A DNA stretch of 23,030 bases from Alphaproteobacteria bacterium (lineage in GTDB: Bacteria; Pseudomonadota; Alphaproteobacteria; Puniceispirillales; UBA1172). This document shows positions 15,821 to 23,030 of this stretch, piece after piece. The translations under genes were made by a program, and so were the position numbers. The stretch lies in the NCBI GenBank assembly GCA_023259875.1, contig JALRFL010000146.1, positions 1 through 23,030 on the forward strand, read 5' to 3'. The stretch's first letter is position 1. Every line of letters begins with the position of its first letter. The notes under the pieces are model-generated. The model was not told where the DNA came from. It worked only from the letters and a program-made list of their open reading frames with translations, and made no database searches.

Positions 15821-16708
15821 CTAGCGTTTTGTTAATTTGAGTTTCTGCCGAACATCTTCGGGGGAAAGAATGGACACATTCATCGCAGATAAAATGGTCG
15901 CCGCGCGTTCCACCAAATCCGCATTAGTCGCCAGTTTGCCATATTCAAGATAGATATTGTCTTCTAGCCCAACCCGAACATTGCCGCCAACAATGGGTGC
16001 TAGCGCGGCATAAGGCAACTGATTCCGGCCAATGGAAAAGGCCGAATAAATCCAGTCATCAGGCACATTGTTCACCAAGGCCATCAGCGTGTTGGGATCA
16101 TCAGGTGCGCCATAAGGAATTCCCATGCAAAGCTGAACCACCACCGGATTGTCAATCAGCCCCTCTTTAACCAGTTGTTTTGCCAGCACCAGATGGCCTG
16201 TGTCAAAAATCTCAATTTCTGGACGCACGCCAGCATCCTGCATATGCTTTGCCATGGCGCGCAACATTGATGGGGTATTAGCCATGATATAATCCCCATG
16301 CGAGAAATTCATGGTGCCGCAATCTAAGGTGCAAATCTCTGGCAACAGGCTGGTAACATGTTCCACCCGTTCTGCCGCCCCGGCCATGTCGGTGCTATCT
16401 GCAAGGGGTAATGGGGCTTCAGGTGAGCCAATAATCAAATCGCCGCCCATGCCAGCGGTCAGATTGATCACCACATCTGTGTCTGCGGAACGGATCCGAT
16501 CCACAACCTCACGATAAAGCGCAACATCCCGTGATGGTGCCCCTGTTTCTGGATCACGAACATGGCAATGCGCAACAGCGGCGCCAGCCTTGGCCGCGGC
16601 AATAGCATCATCAGCAATTTGTTTTGGGGTAATCGGAACCAGATCAGACTTGCCGGTGGTATCGCCTGCCCCTGTGACCGCACAAGTGATAAAAACTTCT
16701 CTGTTCAT
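15821..16708 (-). CDS. BKACE (DUF849) 3-dehydrocarnitine cleavage enzyme
   Basis: 295 aa. Beta-keto acid cleavage enzyme family, zinc-dependent TIM barrel. The HxH zinc ligands are His47 and His49 in AVAHCHVRDPETG; the third ligand pattern is VRVGLEDN, with Arg245, Glu249 and Asp250 spaced exactly as Arg226, Glu230 and Asp231 of the founding member Kce. NLTAGMGGD (82-90) is the substrate-side loop. Reaction expected here: 3-dehydrocarnitine + acetyl-CoA to acetoacetate + betainyl-CoA. The BKACE family uses many beta-keto acids, so the substrate rests on the neighbour: carnitine dehydrogenase lies 10 bases downstream. ATG at 16708 has AGGATAGGAAA upstream. It is the first gene of the operon, 65 bases after pgi. 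Confidence 0.92.
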   Translation of the reverse strand: MNREVFITCAVTGAGDTTGKSDLVPITPKQIADDAIAAAKAGAAVAHCHVRDPETGAPSRDVALYREVVDRIRSADTDVVINLTAGMGGDLIIGSPEAPLPLADSTDMAGAAERVEHVTSLLPEICTLDCGTMNFSHGDYIMANTPSMLRAMAKHMQDAGVRPEIEIFDTGHLVLAKQLVKEGLIDNPVVVQLCMGIPYGAPDDPNTLMALVNNVPDDWIYSAFSIGRNQLPYAALAPIVGGNVRVGLEDNIYLEYGKLATNADLVERAATILSAMNVSILSPEDVRQKLKLTKR

Positions 16709-16743
16709 GATACATTTCCTATCCTTTGATATTCAAGATATGG

Positions 16744-16785
16744 AATAAGCCATGACGAGGTTTGATGAATAAATCAAGGCTTATT
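16744..16785. repeat. Inverted repeat spanning the pgi stop and the gap to the BKACE gene
   Basis: AATAAGCC (16744-16751) pairs with GGCTTATT (16778-16785), and TTGAT/ATCAA (16762-16766, 16773-16777) forms an inner hairpin. The right arms lie within the last codons of pgi. No T-tract follows on the minus strand, so it is not a normal intrinsic terminator; it may stabilise or process a pgi-BKACE transcript. Confidence 0.35.
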
Positions 16786-18315
16786 TGTTAAGGAATCTTT
16801 CAATTCTTTTAACTGATGAAATAGACTTTTGGTAGTGGCCGTCAAAAGATCATCAGCGGCTTTGCCTTTATAGATATCGAGATAATTTTTGGCTCTGATT
16901 TTACCAAGCTCAACCCCGGGTTGGTCAAAACTGTTTAATCCCCAAAGCGAGCCTGACATTGTCGTGACATATTCAAATAATGCCAGAACCCGTCCCAGAG
17001 TATAAGGGGATAATTGAAGCCAAGTGATGACCGTTGATGGTCGCCCTCCTGAAAACCCTGGATCATTCGCGTCACCCAAGGCAAGCGCGTCGGCCTGTGC
17101 TAGCATATTTAATATCAATTGGTCGTGGTGATCCGCCACAAGGTCTGCCGCCATATTTGCATCCGACATCAGCGGCCTTAGAGGGGCAAGGAAAGTTACC
17201 GGGGTGACCATTGCGCTTTGGTGGATATGCTGAAAGAAACTGTGTTGGCCATTGCCGCCAGCCATTCCAAACATGACCGGAGCAGTAAAATAATCCACCC
17301 GATTTCCAGAAGCATCCATGGATTTACCATTGGATTCCATTTCCAGTTGCTGAAGCCATGCGTCCAGCTTATCAAGGCGTTGGTCATAGGGGCAAAAGGC
17401 TTCGGCTTGGCGTCCTAGCACACTCACATTCCAATACCGCATCAAAGCCAGATTCACTGGGGCATTCTGATAAAGTGGCGCGCTAAGCACATGCTCATCA
17501 ACAGCATGACCACCAGCAAGCATAGCCCTAAATCCAGCCCGGCCAATAGCTAGCATTAAACCAAAACCCACTACCGACCAGACGGAATACCGCCCCCCAA
17601 TACCTTGATCAAATGGCAGGATCGCATCGTCAACAAAACCCAATTCCTTTGCTTTTTTGGGATTTGCGGTAATGGCTAAGACGCGGTCACTGGTGTCAAT
17701 ATCAGCGTCATCAAACCACCGCATTGCCATAGTCATATTCGCTAGCGTTTCTGGTGTGGTAAAGGATTTGGAAATCACCAGCATGGCCGTTGTCGATGGG
17801 TCAAGCATGGCAAGGCAATCGCCCATTTGTGACGGATCAATAGTGCTGACAAAATGTATCTCTGGCCCTTGCTGATAGGGTGACAACGCCGATACCGCCA
17901 TTGCAGGCCCTAGATCAGAGCCGCCAATACCAACCGAAACCACATCCGTAATGCCCAAACTCAGCAACCGGTCTAAATGGCTCGCCATAATATCAACACT
18001 GGCCTGCGCCAGAGGTTGCGACGGATCGCGCAAATGGGCATGAAGCGCAGGGCTTTTCTCAGAGGTGTTGACCATCTTGCCGTCTAGCATGGCATGACAT
18101 TTTTGCATCACCTCCGCTTCTTTTGCCACTTGCAACAACATATGCAATTGGTCTTGTGTGACTGTCTGGCGCGTCAAATCAATTTGCATATCATCAATAG
18201 CAAATTGAAGCCGTTCGCTTCGGTCGCGGTCTTCTAGCAAATCCCCCATCGTAACACCATGCGAAGGGGTATCCGAAAGACTAGACAATAATTTTTGATA
18301 CGCAGGCCAAGCCAT
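16774..18315 (-). CDS. pgi: Glucose-6-phosphate isomerase
   Basis: 513 aa, normal size. It interconverts glucose 6-phosphate and fructose 6-phosphate. Visible signatures: VGIGGSDLGPAMA (phosphate loop), SKSFTTPET, GGRYSVWSVVG (signature 1), the catalytic Glu in MESNGKSMD, the His in GGNGQHSFFQHIHQS, and NSFDQPGVELGK with the catalytic Lys (signature 2). Start: ATG 18315 has AAGGA ten bases upstream; the in-frame GTG at 18321 is too close to it. It precedes the carnitine operon on the same strand with a 65-base gap and only a weak hairpin, so read-through into those genes is possible. With pyruvate kinase, this gives two glycolytic genes in the window, not adjacent. Confidence 0.97.
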   Translation of the reverse strand: MAWPAYQKLLSSLSDTPSHGVTMGDLLEDRDRSERLQFAIDDMQIDLTRQTVTQDQLHMLLQVAKEAEVMQKCHAMLDGKMVNTSEKSPALHAHLRDPSQPLAQASVDIMASHLDRLLSLGITDVVSVGIGGSDLGPAMAVSALSPYQQGPEIHFVSTIDPSQMGDCLAMLDPSTTAMLVISKSFTTPETLANMTMAMRWFDDADIDTSDRVLAITANPKKAKELGFVDDAILPFDQGIGGRYSVWSVVGFGLMLAIGRAGFRAMLAGGHAVDEHVLSAPLYQNAPVNLALMRYWNVSVLGRQAEAFCPYDQRLDKLDAWLQQLEMESNGKSMDASGNRVDYFTAPVMFGMAGGNGQHSFFQHIHQSAMVTPVTFLAPLRPLMSDANMAADLVADHHDQLILNMLAQADALALGDANDPGFSGGRPSTVITWLQLSPYTLGRVLALFEYVTTMSGSLWGLNSFDQPGVELGKIRAKNYLDIYKGKAADDLLTATTKSLFHQLKELKDSLTNKP

Positions 18316-18500
18316 GATCACAGCATCCTTAATCTATCATTTCTTTTAACCAGTTTTTTAATGATCATTTCTCATTCATAGTTGTTATTGTCTATGTTAG
18401 TATTAGTGCTTATTTTAACACAGATTTAACGCATCGTCCTAATGTTACTCAAAGCTGCGACAGCATTGCCGTTTTTTCTTAGCAATGCCATGCCTTCATC

Positions 18501-18965
18501 ATGACTCAAACCAAACGACATCTTCTTTTTCTTGACCATTCCCCGTCTGCAAATACGCGGCGGCTTTCTGATGCCGCCATCGCTATCATTGCCAGAGATA
18601 GCGATATCGGTGTGGTTCGTAAACCGTCCCTGTCGGCAACGGCGGATGATGCGCTTTCCGCTGATGGCATTCTGATTGCCACGACAGAGAATATCGGCTA
18701 CATGGCAGGCCTGACCAAGGATTTTTTTGATCGCACCTACCCATCTCTTCTCGATATTAGTGCAGGGAAACCTGTATCGGTATATATTCGCGCTGGCCTT
18801 GATGGAACAGGAAGCAAGCGCGCCATGGAAAGCATTTTAACAGGTCTGCGGTGGCGATTGATGCAGGATATCCTCATTTGTCAGGGACAATGGCAGGATA
18901 GCTTTATCTCTGATGTTGAGAATTTAGCCCTAAGCCTGGCTTTGCGCATAGAAATGGGGGCATAG
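18501..18965 (+). CDS. Flavodoxin-fold protein (NAD(P)H:FMN reductase-like)
   Basis: 154 aa. The flavodoxin-like fold is suggested by the phosphate-binding loop HSPSANTRRLSDA (13-25) after a hydrophobic first strand (HLLFLD), and by ATTENIGYMAGLTKDFFDRT, which is the flavin-side loop and helix of the NADPH-dependent FMN reductase/flavodoxin group (usual form GxPxYxGxxxGxxKxFxDR). A redox role using FMN is likely; the electron partner is unknown. ATG at 18501 follows the divergent intergenic region shared with pgi. The next gene, an EamA transporter, starts four bases after the stop, so the two form an operon. The gap 18316-18500 holds only an unassigned inverted repeat (GCATTGC/GCAATGC, 18463-18488). 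Confidence 0.8.
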   Translation: MTQTKRHLLFLDHSPSANTRRLSDAAIAIIARDSDIGVVRKPSLSATADDALSADGILIATTENIGYMAGLTKDFFDRTYPSLLDISAGKPVSVYIRAGLDGTGSKRAMESILTGLRWRLMQDILICQGQWQDSFISDVENLALSLALRIEMGA

Positions 18966-18969
18966 GTTT

Positions 18970-19860
18970 ATGCTAGGGACTATCCGTACCGTCATCGCCA
19001 GCGCCCCTGTTTTGCTGGCTCTAGCCGCCCTAGGTTGGGGCGGAAACACCATCGCCGCGCGCTTAGCGGTGAATGAATTATCGCCTATGTTTCTGGTTAG
19101 CGCACGCTGGCTCATTGTGGCCAGCATTGTTCTAACCCTATATCATCGCCAAATCCTTAAAACCCTTTATGATCTTCGCCGCCGTTGGCTCTGGCTGGTC
19201 TTGATGGGATTTGGGCTAAGCGGTTTTAATATTATGTTTTATCTGGCGGCATATTCCACCAGCGCCATCAACCTTGGCCTTATTCAAAGCACAATTCCTG
19301 CCGTCATTATGGCTATGGGACTGATTGTCCTGCGGACACCTGTTACTTTGTTACAGCTCACCGGGCTTATTGTCGCTATGAGTGGGGCAATGGTGGTGAT
19401 TTCCAAAGGATCATTAGCCGTGATCATCAGCCTGACCTTTAATCATGGCGATTTGATCATGATTATTGGCTGTTGTTGTTATGCTGGTTATACCCTTGGG
19501 CTTACACGGCGCCCCCCACTAGATAGCATTGTGATGATGGGCATATTGGCAATCTTTGCCCTTATCGCATCTCTGCCCTTTACCATGGCAGAAATCGTTA
19601 TGGGGGGATTTGTGTTCACTGGCGGCGAGAGCTGGCTGATTTTGCTTTATGTCGCTATCGTACCATCATTTCTGTCACAAGTATGGTTTATGATTGGCGT
19701 GGACAAAATCGGCTCTAGCAAGGCTGGTATGTTCACCAATCTTGTGCCTGTTTTTTCAGCCCTATTAGGCGTTTCTATCCTAAAAGAAACGCTAGGGTTT
19801 TATCATTTGCTGTCTTTGGGTCTGGTCTTTACTGGTCTTTATATCGCCCAACGGCGATAA
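18970..19860 (+). CDS. EamA/DMT-family transporter
   Basis: 296 aa, strongly hydrophobic throughout. About ten membrane helices can be seen in two EamA halves: the first opens with ALAALGWGGNTIAARLAVNELSP, where the conserved polar-aromatic motif of the family (WGxNxxxxR) is recognisable, and the second ends with NLVPVFSALLGVSILKETLGFY, the typical last EamA signature. Members export metabolites or amino acids across the inner membrane; substrate unknown. It starts at ATG 18970, four bases after the flavodoxin-fold gene, and is convergent with the cold-shock gene 22 bases away, with no terminator seen between. Confidence 0.93.
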   Translation: MLGTIRTVIASAPVLLALAALGWGGNTIAARLAVNELSPMFLVSARWLIVASIVLTLYHRQILKTLYDLRRRWLWLVLMGFGLSGFNIMFYLAAYSTSAINLGLIQSTIPAVIMAMGLIVLRTPVTLLQLTGLIVAMSGAMVVISKGSLAVIISLTFNHGDLIMIIGCCCYAGYTLGLTRRPPLDSIVMMGILAIFALIASLPFTMAEIVMGGFVFTGGESWLILLYVAIVPSFLSQVWFMIGVDKIGSSKAGMFTNLVPVFSALLGVSILKETLGFYHLLSLGLVFTGLYIAQRR

Positions 19861-19882
19861 TTGATTCCAAACCCTTTAGCCC

Positions 19883-20092
19883 TTAGCCTGCAAGCTTGAT
19901 ATTAGCGGCGCAAAGCTTTCCGTTCTTCGCTTCGGTCATTTCATATTCAACTTCTTGACCTTCTACCAATTCTGCTAGTCCAGCTTCTTGCACTGCACTG
20001 ATATGAACGAAAGCGTCGGCACCACCTTCGCTTGGCTCAATAAAGCCATAGCCTTTAGTGGCATTGAACCATTTTACTTTGCCTGTTGACAT
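19883..20092 (-). CDS. Cold-shock protein (CspA family)
   Basis: 69 aa, a single cold-shock domain. RNP1 is KGYGFIEP and RNP2 is DAFVHIS, preceded by the typical start TGKVKWFN. It binds single-stranded RNA and DNA and acts as an RNA chaperone. Start ATG 20092, with AAGAGGTAACC upstream. The leader (20093-20213) is about 120 bases, and a small hairpin TGTCC/GGACA (20112-20125) sits about 15 bases before the Shine-Dalgarno; csp mRNAs often carry structured leaders, so this may affect translation. It is transcribed in the same direction as the upstream beta-hydroxyacid dehydrogenase gene, but that long gap suggests its own promoter. Confidence 0.97.
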   Translation of the reverse strand: MSTGKVKWFNATKGYGFIEPSEGGADAFVHISAVQEAGLAELVEGQEVEYEMTEAKNGKLCAANIKLAG

Positions 20093-20213
20093 ATTTGGTT
20101 ACCTCTTATTTTGTCCCAAAGGACACGTTAGTTTGTGCACGCTATTAGTCTTGGTGAACCTATTTATCATCACCACAACTCAAAAATGGAACATATTCGT
20201 ATCATGACAAGGA

Positions 20214-21110
20214 CTAATCGGTATATTTTTTTAGATAGCGATATAAAATTGAGGTATCCATATTTTGCCATCCGGCCTGTTGAACCGCATCCAAGAGCCC
20301 CGAAACAAGCGCGGTGGCAGGCAAATCAACATCTTGGGTTTGCGCCGCCGCTAATGCTATTCCCATATCTTTAGCATGAAGCCGGGATTCCATTCCGGGG
20401 GTAAAATCCTCAGAAATCATTTTTGGCGCCATTAATTCCAACATTTTACTGCTGGCAAAACCTTGCATCATCACATCTAACACCGCGTTTTGATCCGTCT
20501 GATGCATGTCGGCAAAGCGCATCGCCTCCGCCACGCCGGAAATTGTCACCACTTGGGCAATCTGGTTACATAATTTGGCCACCTGACCATGACCCGAATG
20601 GCCGATATGACGAAAGCCTTTGGTATAACAGTTAAGAAGCGGGGCTATGCTTTCGATATCTTTTGCCTCACCCCCAAGCATAGAGACCAATGTTCCTGCT
20701 TCGGCGCCAGCGCCGCCACCTGATACAGGCGCGTCAACAAATCCAATCAGTTTGGCGCGTAATCGCTGAGATATCTCTTGCGCCTGTTGAGGGGCGATTG
20801 TGCTGTGATCCATTACGATCAATCCGGCCTTTGCCCCATGAATGACGGCATCCTTACGGTCTAACAGCACATCAGAAACATCATCCCCTGACAGCACATT
20901 GGTGATCACCACATCCGCGCGTGATGCCAATTCTGCCGGGCTTGAGGCTATGTTCATGCCCAGCGTGATGAGATCAGCACCCTCGTTGTCAAAAAACGAC
21001 GCGCGCCGCGCATAACCGCTAACAGAAAAACCAGACTTTAATAAATGGGCGGCAATAGGCATTCCCATTGTGCCTAGCCCAATACAGCCAATAGTCTTGA
21101 TTTTTGTCAT
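20214..21110 (-). CDS. NAD(P)-dependent beta-hydroxyacid dehydrogenase (3-hydroxyisobutyrate dehydrogenase / tartronate semialdehyde reductase family)
   Basis: 298 aa. N-terminal Rossmann domain with CIGLGTMGMPIAAHL (9-23), substrate motif DAPVSGGGAGAEAGT (Ser130), catalytic lysine region GHGQVAKLCNQ (Lys179, Asn182), and the C-terminal signature HAKDMGIALAAA. It reversibly oxidises a beta-hydroxyacid such as 3-hydroxyisobutyrate or glycerate. Exact substrate not decidable. Start ATG 21110 follows AAAGGTGA. It is divergent from a ThDP enzyme across 143 bases; glyoxylate carboligase next to tartronate semialdehyde reductase is a common pair, but the partner here keeps the ThDP glutamate and so is not a normal carboligase of that type. 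Confidence 0.92.
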   Translation of the reverse strand: MTKIKTIGCIGLGTMGMPIAAHLLKSGFSVSGYARRASFFDNEGADLITLGMNIASSPAELASRADVVITNVLSGDDVSDVLLDRKDAVIHGAKAGLIVMDHSTIAPQQAQEISQRLRAKLIGFVDAPVSGGGAGAEAGTLVSMLGGEAKDIESIAPLLNCYTKGFRHIGHSGHGQVAKLCNQIAQVVTISGVAEAMRFADMHQTDQNAVLDVMMQGFASSKMLELMAPKMISEDFTPGMESRLHAKDMGIALAAAQTQDVDLPATALVSGLLDAVQQAGWQNMDTSILYRYLKKYTD

Positions 21111-21253
21111 CGCATGTCACCTTTATTTTTCGGCAATTGTTGTATCGCAAAGAAAATATCACATATATATTTATAGGAAAAAGAGGCATCTTTACTGCTA
21201 TTTTTCTGCTAAGCATAGAAATGAAAAAAACCACTAGTTAAGAATTTCCAAAA

Positions 21254-22873
21254 ATGCGCGTTGCTGACCTTATCATTTCCTCCATCGCTGAGGCTGGAAC
21301 ACATACCATCTTTTCCTTGTCAGGCAACCAGATCATGTCGCTTTATGACGCCGCCTATGATCAGGATATGACCATTATTCATGCCCGGCATGAGGCCGGC
21401 GCCGTCTTTATGGCGGATGGATTTGCCCGTTCCAGCAAGCGCACTGGTGTTGCGCTATGTACCGCTGGGCCGGGTTTCACCAATGCTATCGGCCCACTTT
21501 ATGCGCTGATGGCGTCAGAATCCCCTGTTGTTTTGATCACAGGTGATAGTCCGGTGCGTATGGATGGTCGCCGCCCGTTTCAAGAGCTAAACCAAACCGC
21601 CATTAGCGCGCCGCTTGTCAAGGAAAGCTGGCGGTTAACGAGCAGCAACAATATAGACGGTGCAATCCGTGAGGCTATGTATGTTGCCCGTTCCGGCAGG
21701 CATGGGCCGGTTCATTTGGCCATACCTGAAGATGTGTTGAATGAATCTGCACAAAACCCCCTTTTTCCCCCATTAGTTTATAGCGAAGACGACAGTTTCG
21801 CCGTGAGCCCATCTGATCTTAGCCCGATTACCATGGCACTTGATGCGTCCCAAAAACCAGTGATCGTGACTGGCGGCACGATATCTTCTGCGCGCAATCT
21901 TGATCTTGTTGAGGCCATCCGAAGCCGCCATAAGATTCCTGTGATATCCATGACTAGCCCACGCGGAATGGCTGATCCCATGCTTGGCCGCATTAAAGAT
22001 ATCTTGGCTGAGGCTGACGGCATCATTTTGCTGGATAAAGAGCCTGATTTTATTCTCGGCTTTGGCTCGCGTGAGATTATGCCAGCTCAGCGCATCATAG
22101 TTTGCGCCGCGCAATCTGGAACCGTTACCTTAGCCAATCAGGTATTTTTTGGGAATATGACATGGGGATGTATCGCTGATCCTGTCTCAAGCATGAAAGC
22201 TCTTGCCAAGGCTGAATTGCGATCACGCCCACAAACATGGTTGAAATCTGTGGACAAACGGCTCGCTGAAAGGCCTGCTATCCCAGCGGCAGAGATTGAG
22301 GCAAAAGACCATATTACACCAGCAATGGTGATGCAGGCTTTCACCAAATCTATTGATCTTTCTGCGCCTCCATTGATCGTTTGTGATGGCGGTGAGTTCA
22401 GCCAATGGGTGCAATCTGGCTTACCAGACCCTATCAATATCGCGGCACATACCCTGACCAATGGCCCATCAGGCGGAATTGGCGGCGCCATTCCCCAAGC
22501 GATTGGGATGGCCTTTGCCAATCCCGGGCGTCATGTCGTCGCCTTTATGGGGGATGGCAGCGCAGGGTTTCATCTAACAGAAATAGAAACCGCACGCCGC
22601 GCTGGTTTGCCCATTACCTTTATTGTCGGCAATGATCAACGCTGGGGCGCAGAAGTTGAAATTCAAAAGCGACAATTTGGCGATGATCGCGTGCATTCTT
22701 GTGATCTTGACGCCGAAACCCGATATGACCACATTGCCGAAGGGTTGGGGGCGAAGGGATATTTTGTTGATCACCCTGATGCTCTGGCATCAACTTTGGC
22801 AACGGCTCTTAGTGATACTTCGACCAGCCTGATGAATATTGTGATTACTGGTGTGGCCGCGCCAAAGTTTTAA
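21254..22873 (+). CDS. Thiamine diphosphate-dependent enzyme, acetolactate synthase-like (substrate unknown)
   Basis: 539 aa with the three usual ThDP domains: Pyr domain (about 1-165) with catalytic Glu47 in HARHEAGAVFMADGFAR and TAGPGFTNAIGPLYAL; a central domain (about 190-320, VIVTGG start); and the PP domain with VAFMGDGSAGFHLTEIETA and IVGNDQRWGAE, which is the GDG...N cofactor/Mg motif. The GNDQRWGAEVEIQ segment differs from true acetolactate synthases and recalls a group of uncharacterised ALS-like proteins. The presence of Glu47 argues against glyoxylate carboligase, which has Val there. It starts at ATG 21254 with only a weak AAGAA before it. Divergent from the beta-hydroxyacid dehydrogenase, which may share its pathway. 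Product not assignable. Confidence 0.88.
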   Translation: MRVADLIISSIAEAGTHTIFSLSGNQIMSLYDAAYDQDMTIIHARHEAGAVFMADGFARSSKRTGVALCTAGPGFTNAIGPLYALMASESPVVLITGDSPVRMDGRRPFQELNQTAISAPLVKESWRLTSSNNIDGAIREAMYVARSGRHGPVHLAIPEDVLNESAQNPLFPPLVYSEDDSFAVSPSDLSPITMALDASQKPVIVTGGTISSARNLDLVEAIRSRHKIPVISMTSPRGMADPMLGRIKDILAEADGIILLDKEPDFILGFGSREIMPAQRIIVCAAQSGTVTLANQVFFGNMTWGCIADPVSSMKALAKAELRSRPQTWLKSVDKRLAERPAIPAAEIEAKDHITPAMVMQAFTKSIDLSAPPLIVCDGGEFSQWVQSGLPDPINIAAHTLTNGPSGGIGGAIPQAIGMAFANPGRHVVAFMGDGSAGFHLTEIETARRAGLPITFIVGNDQRWGAEVEIQKRQFGDDRVHSCDLDAETRYDHIAEGLGAKGYFVDHPDALASTLATALSDTSTSLMNIVITGVAAPKF

Positions 22874-22899
22874 GCGCGGGCTCAATATTTGCTCGTTAT

Positions 22900-23010
22900 T
22901 TAATTGTCTTGCCGCGCCATCACCGCCTTAACCGATGGCAATGCCCCCACTTTGTCCATGATGCGATGAATCTTCCATTTGCTGATAACACTTTTGATCT
23001 CACAACAATC
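22900..23010 (-). other. Doubtful gene tail resembling a glutathione S-transferase C-terminus
   Basis: Leftward reading ends at TAA 22900-22902 with KWKIHRIMDKVGALPSVKAVMARQDN-like sequence; the pattern RI..ALPSVKAVMARQ is like the last helix of many bacterial glutathione S-transferases. An in-frame TGA at 23011-23013 cuts it upstream, so it is either chance, a frameshifted or decayed gene, or only a piece. Only 130 bases are available before the window ends. The rest of 22874-23030 shows nothing else. Confidence 0.2.
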
Positions 23011-23030
23011 TCATTTGGATTGCGTAACAC

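Noticed and set aside
18463..18488. Inverted repeat GCATTGC/GCAATGC with a T-run before the flavodoxin-fold gene, considered as a terminator
   Set aside because: The T-run is inside the loop, not after the stem, and no gene ends upstream on that strand; it may be a chance repeat.
21254..22873. Calling the ThDP enzyme glyoxylate carboligase because of its reductase neighbour
   Set aside because: It keeps the catalytic Glu47, which is Val in glyoxylate carboligase, and the C-terminal active-site segment differs.

Overview
Chromosomal segment of an alphaproteobacterium, most likely an aerobic marine heterotroph. No rRNA, tRNA or taxon marker is present. The guess of a SAR116-like (Puniceispirillum-type) lineage rests only on moderate GC, short intergenic gaps and gene content (quaternary-amine catabolism, covalent-flavin demethylases, a BKACE enzyme, a fused carnitine dehydrogenase/thioesterase). 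I see no insertion sequence, phage, CRISPR array or RNA gene.

Layout. (1) 1-5056, minus strand: an XRE-cupin regulator followed by two tandem FAD/GcvT demethylases of the dimethylglycine/sarcosine dehydrogenase family; the second runs off the left edge. (2) 5063-5288: an AT-rich intergenic region with palindromes and tiny leader ORFs, then a periplasmic cyclophilin with a good terminator. (3) 5880-8050, minus: pyruvate kinase translationally coupled to a GNAT acetyltransferase. (4) 8202-9696, plus: a SufU/IscU-like protein, an unrecognised protein and a small membrane protein. (5) 9693-10181, minus: a secreted TPR protein. (6) 10239-16708, minus: five closely packed genes that read as a gamma-butyrobetaine/crotonobetaine/carnitine catabolic operon. 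(7) 16774-18315: glucose-6-phosphate isomerase, upstream of and co-directional with that operon. (8) 18501-19860, plus: a flavodoxin-fold protein and an EamA exporter. (9) A cold-shock protein, a beta-hydroxyacid dehydrogenase and a divergent ThDP enzyme. The right edge holds only a doubtful gene tail.

How the genes fit together. An ADP-forming acyl-CoA ligase, an acyl-CoA dehydrogenase and a CaiD-like hydratase could take gamma-butyrobetaine or crotonobetaine to carnitinyl-CoA. After release of free carnitine, the carnitine dehydrogenase domain gives 3-dehydrocarnitine. The BKACE enzyme then transfers acetyl-CoA to give acetoacetate and betainyl-CoA, and the fused hot-dog thioesterase releases glycine betaine. 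Once betaine has lost one methyl group (that enzyme is not in this window), the two FAD/GcvT enzymes at the left would take dimethylglycine to sarcosine to glycine and pass one-carbon units to folate. The window therefore holds most of a route from C7 trimethylammonium compounds to glycine, acetoacetate and one-carbon units, with no transporter and no betaine demethylase visible. The individual families are known. The unusual parts are the ADP-forming activation step and an acyl-CoA dehydrogenase with Asp in place of the usual catalytic Glu.
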